Part shown: positions 1 through 8,235 of the stretch, in pieces
Position numbering within the stretch: position 1 is the stretch's first letter
Layout of the letters: each line of letters opens with the position of its first letter
DNA from: an uncultured Eubacteriales bacterium
GTDB lineage: Bacteria > Bacillota > Clostridia > Oscillospirales > CAG-382
Length of the DNA stretch: 11,857 bases
Assembly: GCA_900546385.1 (NCBI GenBank)
Contig: URCT01000084.1
Span: 1-11,857, forward strand
Direction of reading: 5' to 3'
Notes under the pieces: model-generated
Database searches by the model: none
Seen by the model: the letters and a program-made list of their open reading frames with translations, nothing else
Told to the model about the DNA's origin: nothing
Position numbers and translations under genes: made by a program

Positions 1-142
1 TCGCCGGTGAGGATTTGAATCGGTGCGAAAGGGTTACCTTTGTGCTGACGCAAGATTGCAAAGTTTCGAAAATGGGTTGTTTTACTGCAAGCTCACAGTA
101 GCAGATGCTATTCAAAAAGGGTTGTTGCACGTTAGTTTGGGT
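1..142 (+). repeat. Terminal direct repeat, copy 1
   Basis: This stretch matches 11716-11857 without any gap. By hand count there are 21 mismatches in 142 positions (about 85% identity). The mismatches fall in the middle; the first 38 and the last 28 positions are identical in both copies. The repeat touches the window edge, so its true left boundary is unknown. No coding function is apparent: open frames through it are short and lack a ribosome binding site. The nature of the element is not known to me. Confidence 0.85.
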
Positions 143-231
143 GTGGTGGGAAATTGTTGCCGCGTTGCGCCGAGAAAAAGCTTTTCTTTATTGGTTGGCT
201 TTGCATAAGCTGAAAAAGCAGGTCTTTTTCG

Positions 232-413
232 CAACCAAAACACTGCCTATTTGAATAAGCCATTTTACTGTCCTCAAACGCCGCAAGTTTTCGCAACCGA
301 CACCACAAATTCCCACCCAGCCATAACCTACTGTTTGCGAAGAACAAGGCCATTCTTTTGCAGTCCGCTCTAAATCCTTACGCTGTAACGCCGGAGCGTC
401 GCACCGATTCAAA
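232..413 (-). repeat. Diverged inverted copy of the terminal repeat
   Basis: Read on the minus strand, this stretch begins with the 15-mer TTTGAATCGGTGCGA (399-413), identical to positions 14-28 of the terminal direct repeat. It then continues with looser similarity: a CAGTAG block, a block resembling TTATTCAAA, and a GGTGGGAATTTGTGG block resembling the sequence at 149-165. Together with copy 1 it forms a large imperfect inverted repeat centred near position 215. The outer 15-mer is certain; the inner alignment was made by eye with gaps and is tentative. Confidence 0.4.
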
Positions 414-592
414 GCCTTTTCGCCGCCGTTTTGTGCGAAAAACCGGTTTCGGCTCATGCCGCCGGAAGCTCTGCTAAAGTCTTCTTCGATAGAGCTTTGA
501 ATCGAGGTCGCAGGACGGAGTCCCGCGTGCTTTTTATGTTACTTTTTGCACGACGCAAAAAGTGACAACCCGTACTTCCTTGCAGGGAGTTT

Positions 593-611
593 CGAGGTTC
601 TACAAACCTCG
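593..611 (+). repeat. 19-nt hairpin unit, left copy a
   Basis: Perfect 7-bp stem CGAGGTT/AACCTCG with a CTACA loop. Four such units occur in the window; the arms are invariant while the five central bases vary. Confidence 0.8.
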
Positions 612-673
612 AATCAGCGCACAAAACTACAAATTCGCGCAAACAAAATTAAAACCTTTCTCAAAAGGAGTTT

Positions 674-692
674 CGAGGTTCTGCGAACCTCG
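674..692 (+). repeat. 19-nt hairpin unit, left copy b
   Basis: CGAGGTT/AACCTCG arms with a CTGCG centre. The innermost C and G can pair too, giving an 8-bp stem with a TGC loop. It lies 81 bp from the first left unit. Confidence 0.8.
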
Positions 693-767
693 ATTCAGCT
701 CGCCGCAATGGCGGCTTCGCTGGGGCCAAACAAAATCCTTTTGAAACCGGACAGTTTGTCGCTAAGC

Positions 768-801
768 AAACCGGGCAGCCGCCAAAGCGACTGCCCGGTT
801 T
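768..801 (-). terminator. Operon terminator stem-loop
   Basis: On the minus strand, about 20 nt past the stop codon of the last operon gene, a long stem forms: CCGGGCAG and CTGCCCGG arms are extended inward by a G-T pair and CGC/GCG, closing a TTTG loop, and outward by AAA/TTT. That is about 15 bp of stem with a 4-nt loop. The minus-strand T-run after the stem is short (TTTGCTT). On the plus strand the stem is followed by five T's, so it could also stop transcription entering from the left. This fits an intrinsic, possibly bidirectional, terminator. Confidence 0.75.
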
Positions 802-820
802 TTATACATTTGTACAAGCG

Positions 821-3433
821 TTAGGCAAGGATGGAATCGATATATTCCTTGTTGTCCTCATACGCCGCGCCGCCGGCATCCTTGATGCTCTGGGCGACTT
901 CTTTGATGGACTTGACAACGCTGTCACCATAGACGGTGAAGGCATGGCCATTCACGGCATACTTCGCATAGGTGCGCGCCACAAGCTTGGTCGCATAGTG
1001 CTCTGCCGGAATGTTGGTGCAGACAGCCGTGAAGATGATGTTCGAGCCGTTGACATCGTATTGGAGGTCAAGGCCGGTCTTCTTGTCATACGCTGCGCCG
1101 TAGACATACAACGGCTTGTTTTCGTCTTCCTTCTTGAGTAAGAAGGTCAATTCGTTCGAACCGAGGATATCTTCGCGGGCAATGATGAAGCCATATTCTT
1201 CAAGTAGCGCCTTGTTTCTGGTGGTAACAGAGGAAGCGAAGCGGATACCATTGACGTTATCTGCGCCGCTGCGGATGTTGACGTTGCTCTTATCCGTCTT
1301 CGGCGAGGACGGAATGTCCGACCAAACGGCATAAACGGTTGTGTTACCGGTCAGGTCGATGGAATCAACGACATCTTCAACGGTTGCATCCGGTTTGGTT
1401 GCCCAACCGCGGAAGGTAAAGCCGGTGATTACAGGCTGTTCGCCCTTGAGCATATAGCCGGTACCGCCGCCGCGACCGGTATCCGGATCCACTTCGGTCT
1501 GAACGAAATCCTCGAAGCCCTCCGGCACGTTGGTATCATAGGTCACCGTGAAGATACCGTCGCGGTAAACACGGACATAATCGAGATAGGTATCGCCGGA
1601 ATAATTGACCATGTTCGGGTCAATCGCAAAGCCATAGATCGGTCTGCCCTCATTTCCGTTGACAAACCACGGGGTAGCCCAACCGGCACTCGGCGTGTTT
1701 TCCATATCCAATTCATAGACATGATACGCATTATCGTTGATGAGCGTATGCTGCCAACTGCCGATCTGGCACGCCTTGCCGCCGTAAATGTAACCGTTTG
1801 CACTGTTTTCGGCAAAGAAGTAGAAGCTGGCAAGACCGGTCTCCGGCTTTTTCAGCTTGCTTTCCGTGATATCTTCAAAAGAAAGCGAGGTGTCGGTCAC
1901 GTCAAAGCCGCTCCCGATCTTATACGAATACTGGATGATATTGTATTCCTTGGAATCAAAGCTTTCCGCCTGACGGAAGAATACACGCGCATCAGACGCA
2001 TATTTGTTTGTCTGATACTGACGCAGGTGTAATACGTTTCTGCCCTCATCCTCGATGTTTTCGGTATAACGGAACTTGTTTGTACCGCTCGGAGCACTAT
2101 CGCCTTCATAAACATAGCCCATAGCAGGGTCGTTTACATTCTGACAGTAGGCCGTAAATTCCATACCGCTTACTTTTTCCGCACCTGCCGCATCCAGCTT
2201 TTCGCCTGCTCTAAACATCAATCCGGACGGTGCATTATACCAGACAAGGAAATTCTCCGTTTCAAATCCGCACGCTTGTGTTGTCGGGAAAACAAAACCG
2301 TCTGCCGCCGTGGTCATGTAGGTGTTCGTTCCGTCGGTAAAGGTGATCTTTTCCCCTTTGACGGCATAGAGTGACACATCTTTATAGGCAAGCGAAACAG
2401 AATAAACCGCATCGCCGCCCATTGCTTCAGCAAAGCCGGTAGCATCCTCCGGCAAAAGCGACGTGTCAACCGTGTAAGTGCTTTCCGCCGGGTCAACGTA
2501 TTTTTCGGCAAGCACAGTCGTGCCGTCCTTGGAATAATACGTCACCTTATAATACGGAATTGTGCTGATATTGTCAACATAGAAGAATTTACGATCGGTA
2601 TTTCCAAGGTAAGCGGCATACGATCCGTAGTAATTGCCGTTTGCACCGCCGATGCGGATTTCCTTTACGTTCCCGCTGCTATAGGGATTGTTGCTGCCGA
2701 GGATCGTTTTGGCTTCGTGTTTCCACACGCCGCCGGTAGCTGCAAGATTTGCATAAGGCTTGCCGTCGTTGTTGACAAGGATATAGCCGCCGTTGTTAGC
2801 CAGGCGATCGTATGCATAGGCAATCGGACGGTCTGCCTCGATAGCCGGTGAAAAATCGTTTTTCGGATAGATGTAGTTGAATTTCCAGATGGTATAGATG
2901 GCGTTCGCCGATGTGTTGATACCGTCTTTCAAGTCATTTGTACCGAATTCCCAAGCATTTGTGCAACGGAAATAATCGGACAGTGTGAAGCCTTCGCCGA
3001 CATTCTCAAAACCGAAGCTGTCCGGCGTGCCGGTATAGGTGTTCAAACCGGGTTTCCATTTTTCGCCGTTGACAAAGCTCACTTCGAGCGTTTTTCTGCC
3101 GTCGGAAAAGTCGGCGGCAAAGGTGATTTTTCCGGAATAGCCGACCGATGTGACGGTTGCCGACATTTTATCCGCGGAAACGGTATAGGTTGCTTCGGAA
3201 TATCCAACGTCGATCTGCCACTCAACCGCTTCCGAAGAAGTAACGGTAAAGCCGGTTCCGGTCGTACCGGGATAGATAAGGGATTCTGCCGTAAAGCCGG
3301 ATTCCGACTTCATCGATGCGCTTTCCGAATAAATTTCGGCTTCTGCACTCGTTTCGACGGCTTCAAGGGATAGCGCGGAAGCGCCGAACGTGAACAGCAT
3401 TGCCGCAAGAATGCTTGCAAGTGCTTGTTTCAT
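821..3433 (-). CDS. Secreted modular beta-rich protein with InlB-type repeat
   Basis: 870 residues, fourth gene of the operon. The start ATG follows AAGGAGAAC at good spacing. A signal peptide is visible (residues 1-20: short basic start, hydrophobic core, GASA before the probable cut). After a small N-terminal beta domain (about 45-125), two similar tandem blocks follow: a beta-sandwich-like region (about 140-292, ending FFYVDNISTIPYYKVTYY) and a larger one (about 431-627, ending TYLDYVRVYRDGIFTVTY). Each runs into a repeat of the InlB/Listeria-Bacteroides type. The clearest is 628-706 (GFTFRGWATKP, TGNTTVYAVW); 293-360 is a degenerate one. The C-terminal domain (about 715-870) starts NIRSGADNVNGIRF and resembles C-terminal domains I associate with clostridial surface proteins. 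No catalytic motif, SLH, LPXTG or dockerin was seen. The likely role is extracellular glycan binding or adhesion supporting the preceding enzyme (inference). It ends in TAA just before the terminator. Confidence 0.9.
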   Translation of the reverse strand: MKQALASILAAMLFTFGASALSLEAVETSAEAEIYSESASMKSESGFTAESLIYPGTTGTGFTVTSSEAVEWQIDVGYSEATYTVSADKMSATVTSVGYSGKITFAADFSDGRKTLEVSFVNGEKWKPGLNTYTGTPDSFGFENVGEGFTLSDYFRCTNAWEFGTNDLKDGINTSANAIYTIWKFNYIYPKNDFSPAIEADRPIAYAYDRLANNGGYILVNNDGKPYANLAATGGVWKHEAKTILGSNNPYSSGNVKEIRIGGANGNYYGSYAAYLGNTDRKFFYVDNISTIPYYKVTYYSKDGTTVLAEKYVDPAESTYTVDTSLLPEDATGFAEAMGGDAVYSVSLAYKDVSLYAVKGEKITFTDGTNTYMTTAADGFVFPTTQACGFETENFLVWYNAPSGLMFRAGEKLDAAGAEKVSGMEFTAYCQNVNDPAMGYVYEGDSAPSGTNKFRYTENIEDEGRNVLHLRQYQTNKYASDARVFFRQAESFDSKEYNIIQYSYKIGSGFDVTDTSLSFEDITESKLKKPETGLASFYFFAENSANGYIYGGKACQIGSWQHTLINDNAYHVYELDMENTPSAGWATPWFVNGNEGRPIYGFAIDPNMVNYSGDTYLDYVRVYRDGIFTVTYDTNVPEGFEDFVQTEVDPDTGRGGGTGYMLKGEQPVITGFTFRGWATKPDATVEDVVDSIDLTGNTTVYAVWSDIPSSPKTDKSNVNIRSGADNVNGIRFASSVTTRNKALLEEYGFIIAREDILGSNELTFLLKKEDENKPLYVYGAAYDKKTGLDLQYDVNGSNIIFTAVCTNIPAEHYATKLVARTYAKYAVNGHAFTVYGDSVVKSIKEVAQSIKDAGGAAYEDNKEYIDSILA

Positions 3434-3477
3434 GATAGTTCTCCTTATATTTATTTTTCAGCATTTCTGCCGGAATA
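3434..3477 (-). promoter_or_regulatory. Intergenic gap with strong ribosome binding site
   Basis: This 44-bp A/T-rich spacer lies between genes 3 and 4. On the minus strand it holds AAGGAGAAC about 8 nt before the ATG of gene 4. No terminator stem or clear promoter was seen, so read-through from gene 3 is likely. Confidence 0.6.
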
Positions 3478-6400
3478 CTATTTGATTTCAACCGTAACAT
3501 CATCAACCAAGAAGGCGGACGAACCGTCTGCGGTAAATTTACTCCATATCTGGAAGCAGTCATCCTCGGAGGGAATATAGTTTTCGGGAATGGTGTATTC
3601 GCAGGTGACTGTCTGCCAACCGGTATTGCTGTTCTTGTTGGCGGCAGACGGGCGCGTATGGTCCTTGACGTTGATACCGTCTGTGCCGTAGATCAGGTTG
3701 TCGCTGATAACGGCATTGGTGTATTCCGTTTGTTTGCGGCTGAGCATGGGCGAAATCCGGTAGGTAATCTTATAGGTGGCGCCGCGTTTGAAGTTCATAT
3801 ACACATTAAAGTAGGTATAGTAATTTCCGTCGACATTGCAATAGACAGACCAAACAGCCTTATCCCGGTTATCCGGATCCGAGACCGTATTGATCGAGAT
3901 ATACCCGGGTGCACTCACAGTAACGCCCTCCGGCATCTCACTGCTTCCCGTCAAATGCTTGACTTCAACCGCTTTTTCCGGAACAGCCGTCTCAGCCTTT
4001 TTCAACTGTGCATCGATATAGGGCTTTGCTTCTTCCTTGGTAAGGCAGCGAAAATAGTCCACCCGGAACGGGTCGGTGATTCCGTCAAACGGGTCAAAAC
4101 GGAGTCGGGTAATCGTACCCTTGAATTCCGCCTTGGTGGAAAGATCAAACGCTACTTCGACGATATCGCCGTCTTTTAAGCCCTCTGACAGGTAGTTGCC
4201 GTTAAAGCACTGTGCCGCCTTCACGCCTCCGCCGTTTACACCGAAGAACAGCTGCGGAATTCCCGACCAGTATTTGTTGGTCATGGTCTTGGAATCGTAT
4301 ACAAGTCCGACAACGATATAAGCATACTCTTCCGCTTCAAAATTGACGTCAATGCTGATAGCCGGATCACCGTTGGCCGGTTCGACGTTCAGTTTTCCGC
4401 CGCTGAGGAAGCCCTGGCCGTTGCCGACGCTCCAACCGCCCATATAACCGGGAATATCGAATTCCCATTGATTGGGCTTCATGGCGGCAATCTGTGCGGC
4501 CTGTTCGTCGTCGGCAGATTGAATGTTCAAAATGCCGTTCTGTTCCGTGCAGGGATAGCCGAGAAGCTCTGCAAGCTTTTTAATGCGGAACACCGGCAAT
4601 CCGTCGCGCAAGGTAAAGGTGTAGCCGAGTTTTTCTTCTTTTCCGTCTACGAGCACGCTGTCACTGCCGACACGGAATACAAGCGTTTTGTCGGTCGGCG
4701 TATGAAGTGTGAGCTTTCCGTCGCCGTCAAAGCGAGAGTATTCGTAAAACAGGCACAACGCAGAGTAGAAGCCCTTGCCTCTTGCTTCGCCGACCACTTC
4801 ATAATCGCCGCCTGCGGCAACGGTCGGCTTGAACGAAAAGGCAAGTTCTGTGCCGTTGACGGTAATCGTCGGAACCTTCTTGGCAGTATCCTTCGGCTTC
4901 AAAAACTCGATTAAGGCAATTTCAAAGGTGCCGGGCGCCGTCATCGGGTCAAAACGGAGGTTGACGATGCGATCCTTATAGGTTTTCATCTCGGAAAGGT
5001 CAGCATACAGATCCACCCATTCGCCGGCTTTGGGGATGTCCATGAGTTTGACCTTGTCGTAATTCCAGGTGCCGTCGTTGTCCGTTAAGAAGAACAGCTC
5101 TGCCTGGCAGACAACGCTTGCTTTCATGCGGACATGGAAGATCGGTGCGTCCTCGGCACTGAAGCCACGGAAATTCACAGCCTTGATGCCGGGGTCAATA
5201 CCGGGTGCTGTACCGGAAATGACGCCGCCGTCTGTACTGTAATCTTCAATTCCGTGCGAACGTTCCCAAAACAGAACGCCGTCCTCGCTCATATCGTACC
5301 GGCACACAACCGTCATATCCTCTGCGGAGAGCGTATCGGACGTCACTTCGTCGCTTTCAAAGCGATACCGGCGAATCGGCGTGGAAGCCGTCACATACGT
5401 GCGGCAGACGCGCGCTTTCTGCGCTTCGGTCGGTCTGACGTCAAGAGCGGTGTGATCCGTCGTATCCTTTGTAAAGGTCTTGCGGATGTTTTCCAGATAA
5501 TCAAAGCCGGTCGATTCGGTCGGAAAAACGTACGTTCCCTCGGAAAATTCGTTCCAGGTCGAAACAAATACCGTGTTGTCGCGCCATGTACCGGTATGAA
5601 GTGCCGAAAGCTCCTTCTTCATGCTTTCACAGACTGAAAGATGTCCTTCGGGCGTAATGAGATCGGAACGGCGGTCGTTTCGTCCGATGTCGTTGAAACC
5701 GACGGAAACGGTCGGAATGTGGTGCGTGCCAAGCGCTTGCGCCTTTTGCAGGTTGGTTTGGTTGCAGTCAATCTGATATGCGGCAGACGAACCGTCCCTG
5801 CCCCAGTGATAACCATAGGTAGCCGTATCGACTCCATACGAAGCATACAGCTTGTATAAATCATCCGTCACCTTGTTTTGAGCACTGAACAGAAGGATAA
5901 GACCGTCATAGCCCATCTCTTTCAATTCCTTGTCCATGAACGCGAGTGCCTTGCGGCTGCCGCCGTCGTTGGCAAAAGATTTATTGAAGCGGTTGGCATC
6001 CCAGATCGTGAGTACAGCCTTATTGTCAAGCCGCGCATAGCGTTCATCCGAGAAATAGTACTCTTTCCAGTATTTCCACAAGTATTCCTTGAACTGCTCA
6101 AAGCTTCCCACATCACCGTAATTGTTTTCCCACATGATGCAGAAGTCAAGCCTGTCGCTGTACCGGGCATTCATATATCCGTCATGCAGAGCACTGTAAG
6201 AGGTCCGCATTTTCTTAATCGGAGCAGTCGTGTCGGCATACGGCGCATACCAGCAGATATGCATAAAGTCAATGCCGTGCTCGACCATCCATTTGATCTC
6301 CCAGTCAGCCGTTTCGGGCAAACCGTCGTCATAATAGCCGAGATACGGCGTGAATTCCTCAAAAGGACTGACCGCGTCCCATCCCTCATAGGCAGTGTTG

Positions 6401-8235
6401 TCGCGCCAGAGAGAGCAGACGTTCATCCCGATGTTGTAGCCGTCGTCACGTGCGCTGACCGGTTCTGCCGGATAATCGTCGTGTTTGATGACCGGCGCAA
6501 TGCTCACATCGTCAAACCAAAGAACAGCATCCTTATCCGGTGCAAAGCTTACGGTGACACCGTCAACAAACGGAGCGGAAACGGAAACGGTCGCACGCTC
6601 CTTGCCGTTGATTTTGATAACAGCCGTTCCGGCCGACAGGTCGCCCTCAATCCGCAAGCACTGCCATACGTTTTCGGTATACGTGTGAAGCTTTGTATCG
6701 CCTGCCATAAACGCACCGTCCGCCGTGCGGATTTTCAACACTTCGTTCCCGACACCGGTGAGCGTCACCGCCGCACCATCCGCCTTTTCCGGCAAAAGCA
6801 AAAACGTTTCAAACGCAAATTTTCCGCCTACGGCATTGAACGAGGTTGCTGCGCTTGCCGCTTTTCCGGCAGACGCGACCATTTTGGCGCTGAACAGGTC
6901 ACTGCCGACCTGGGATAGGATTTTTTCGACCGTCACTGCTCCCTCGGTCGTCCATTCGGCCGGTGCTTTTCCGTCAAAGCCGTCAATCGCGAGAAAATGC
7001 TCGTTGATCGGGTAGTTTTTATTTAACATCGCATACTTGACAGAGAATAAAGCCGTTCCCTTTTTCTCCGTGCCGAACGTAATGCGGCTTACCGTATCGC
7101 CGGAAAGCGTAACCGTATCGGTCTTTTTGCCGTTGATGACAGCATAAGCGGTCTTTTTGTCCAAATCCAGCCGGAACACAACAAAGAATCGACCGGTCTC
7201 CGACGGTTTGATGTCACATTCGGTCGCCGATTCGGTTTTGCCGGCAAGAAGCAGGCGTCCGTTCTTGACCGAAAGCTTCAACGCATTCTTACTGCCGTCG
7301 GAAAAGGCGATATAGGCACACCCTTCGTCGCTTTCCGCATTGAAAACAGTTTCAAACGTCAAAAGTCCCTCGCTCTCCGCGTTAAAATCGCGGAAGATCG
7401 CCGTGTGCGCCTTGTCGGAAATATCGTAGAAAGTGGGACGTTCATAACCGCTGAAATTGGAGAGATCGAACCGGTTATCGTATTTCCAGCCGTTGGCAAT
7501 GCCGGTCATCATGCCGTCCATTTTGGGGCAGTCGATGATGGCATAGGCGTCGGAATAGGAACGTGCGCCGTCCTTGAACGTTTTGGAAACGCGCTTGGTG
7601 CTGTCGGCAACGCGAACGATCATGGCTGCAATTTCACAGCGCAGCAAGCTCGAATCCGGTGCAAAGGTTCCGTAATCATCGTTGCCGGTCAAAACGCCTG
7701 CGCGGTAGAGCATGAGAAGCTTTTCGGCATACGGCGCGTTTTTGGCAACATCCGGAATGCTGTCGAGCGTGTTGACTGCCGGAAGATTTCCGCAAGCGTC
7801 AGCTAAAAGCTCTGCCATCTGCGCACGCGTAATCGTCTGCTCTAAGGAAGCAAACATAGTTTCTTTCATAATGCCGTTCTGCAAGGCATACGCCGCATAC
7901 GGCGCATACCATTCGCCGGCGCTTTCGGGAAGCGCGGTTCCGTGCAAGCTCTGGTGAATGCGGACAGCAACCGTTACACCTTCTGCCGCCGTCAACGTTC
8001 CGTTCGGCGAAAAGGTGGTCTCGCTGTCGCCTTTCATAAGACCGAATTCGTACACCTCTTTTACGCTGGTTTCGTACCACGAACCGTTTTCCAAATCGGT
8101 AAACAGGTTATCGGGATAAGCGGTGCTTTTGGAGAAATCCGCCGAAACGGTAAAACCAAACGCAGCACTTGCCGCAAGAGCTGCCAAAAACAAAGCGGCT
8201 TTTCGTCTGATGTTTCTTTTTTGCATAGTTGTCAT
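3478..8235 (-). CDS. SLH-anchored GH99/GH71/WbsX-like glycosidase, multimodular
   Basis: 1585 residues, exported. A basic start (KRNIRRK) and hydrophobic stretch end at VSA before DF (about residue 32). Three SLH domains follow (about 44-97, 107-147, 158-211) with variant TRAE motifs (TAAE, TRAQ, LRCE). These usually bind pyruvylated secondary wall polymer, placing the protein on the cell wall. Next come two LamG-like beta regions (about 253-405, 430-580) and a catalytic TIM-barrel-like region (about 597-925) resembling the GH99/GH71/WbsX group. Its STWNEFSEGT segment keeps the Glu-x-x-Glu pair (E896, E899) that matches the GH99 catalytic glutamates. GH99 enzymes are endo-alpha-1,2-mannosidases or mannanases, but substrate here is not shown. 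C-terminal modules are a beta-sandwich (955-1112), a copper-amine-oxidase-N-like stalk (1121-1240), a second similar beta-sandwich (1255-1398), and a CBM4/9-like module (1420-1585, ending FLVDDVTVEIK). The ATG at 8226 is a likelier start than 8235, because GGAG lies 1 nt from the first ATG and 10 nt from the second. Confidence 0.9.
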   Translation of the reverse strand: MTTMQKRNIRRKAALFLAALAASAAFGFTVSADFSKSTAYPDNLFTDLENGSWYETSVKEVYEFGLMKGDSETTFSPNGTLTAAEGVTVAVRIHQSLHGTALPESAGEWYAPYAAYALQNGIMKETMFASLEQTITRAQMAELLADACGNLPAVNTLDSIPDVAKNAPYAEKLLMLYRAGVLTGNDDYGTFAPDSSLLRCEIAAMIVRVADSTKRVSKTFKDGARSYSDAYAIIDCPKMDGMMTGIANGWKYDNRFDLSNFSGYERPTFYDISDKAHTAIFRDFNAESEGLLTFETVFNAESDEGCAYIAFSDGSKNALKLSVKNGRLLLAGKTESATECDIKPSETGRFFVVFRLDLDKKTAYAVINGKKTDTVTLSGDTVSRITFGTEKKGTALFSVKYAMLNKNYPINEHFLAIDGFDGKAPAEWTTEGAVTVEKILSQVGSDLFSAKMVASAGKAASAATSFNAVGGKFAFETFLLLPEKADGAAVTLTGVGNEVLKIRTADGAFMAGDTKLHTYTENVWQCLRIEGDLSAGTAVIKINGKERATVSVSAPFVDGVTVSFAPDKDAVLWFDDVSIAPVIKHDDYPAEPVSARDDGYNIGMNVCSLWRDNTAYEGWDAVSPFEEFTPYLGYYDDGLPETADWEIKWMVEHGIDFMHICWYAPYADTTAPIKKMRTSYSALHDGYMNARYSDRLDFCIMWENNYGDVGSFEQFKEYLWKYWKEYYFSDERYARLDNKAVLTIWDANRFNKSFANDGGSRKALAFMDKELKEMGYDGLILLFSAQNKVTDDLYKLYASYGVDTATYGYHWGRDGSSAAYQIDCNQTNLQKAQALGTHHIPTVSVGFNDIGRNDRRSDLITPEGHLSVCESMKKELSALHTGTWRDNTVFVSTWNEFSEGTYVFPTESTGFDYLENIRKTFTKDTTDHTALDVRPTEAQKARVCRTYVTASTPIRRYRFESDEVTSDTLSAEDMTVVCRYDMSEDGVLFWERSHGIEDYSTDGGVISGTAPGIDPGIKAVNFRGFSAEDAPIFHVRMKASVVCQAELFFLTDNDGTWNYDKVKLMDIPKAGEWVDLYADLSEMKTYKDRIVNLRFDPMTAPGTFEIALIEFLKPKDTAKKVPTITVNGTELAFSFKPTVAAGGDYEVVGEARGKGFYSALCLFYEYSRFDGDGKLTLHTPTDKTLVFRVGSDSVLVDGKEEKLGYTFTLRDGLPVFRIKKLAELLGYPCTEQNGILNIQSADDEQAAQIAAMKPNQWEFDIPGYMGGWSVGNGQGFLSGGKLNVEPANGDPAISIDVNFEAEEYAYIVVGLVYDSKTMTNKYWSGIPQLFFGVNGGGVKAAQCFNGNYLSEGLKDGDIVEVAFDLSTKAEFKGTITRLRFDPFDGITDPFRVDYFRCLTKEEAKPYIDAQLKKAETAVPEKAVEVKHLTGSSEMPEGVTVSAPGYISINTVSDPDNRDKAVWSVYCNVDGNYYTYFNVYMNFKRGATYKITYRISPMLSRKQTEYTNAVISDNLIYGTDGINVKDHTRPSAANKNSNTGWQTVTCEYTIPENYIPSEDDCFQIWSKFTADGSSAFLVDDVTVEIK

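Larger units (their letters stand above)
489..692 (+). repeat. Composite hairpin element, left copy
   Basis: This is a ~200-bp intergenic element that is repeated, in reverse orientation, at about 11435-11640. Its modules in order are: a 17-nt stem-loop at 510-526 (GCAGGAC-GGA-GTCCCGC); a 9-bp stem at 541-563 (ACTTTTTGC, loop ACGAC, GCAAAAAGT); a 6-bp stem at 574-590 (ACTTCC, loop TTGCA, GGGAGT, one G-T pair); a 19-nt hairpin at 593-611; a small CCTTT/AAAGG stem near 655-667; and a second 19-nt hairpin at 674-692. The two 19-nt hairpins are 81 bp apart. No protein product is apparent. Function is unknown. Confidence 0.75.
143..820. other. Gene-free left flank, repeat-rich
   Basis: No convincing coding region was seen between the left direct repeat and the end of the last operon gene. 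Open frames here are under 100 codons, overlap each other on both strands, lack ribosome binding sites and run through repeats. The contents are a diverged inverted repeat copy (232-413), a composite hairpin element (489-692), a small stem around 699-711 (CGCC-GCAAT-GGCG), and the operon terminator near 768-801. Confidence 0.7.

Noticed and set aside
10..30. Possible tRNA remnant (on the minus strand GATTCAAATCC resembles a T-arm)
   Set aside because: The bases flanking the T-loop-like motif do not pair as a T-stem and no acceptor, D or anticodon arm can be found around either copy.
188..457. Minus-strand open frame of 89 codons in the left flank
   Set aside because: It coincides with the diverged inverted repeat copy, has no ribosome binding site, and shows no protein-like pattern beyond the repeat.
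593..692. CRISPR-like spaced palindromic repeats
   Set aside because: Only two 19-nt units occur on each side. The ~62-bp sequence between them is itself conserved between the two element copies, so it is not a unique spacer. No cas gene is present.
5878..6918. Plus-strand open frame of 346 codons antisense to the SLH gene
   Set aside because: It lies wholly inside the clear minus-strand coding sequence with recognisable GH99-like motifs. Its translation is rich in Arg, Val and Ile without domain features. Several other long plus-strand frames in 3658-8490 have the same cause, codon bias of the real gene.
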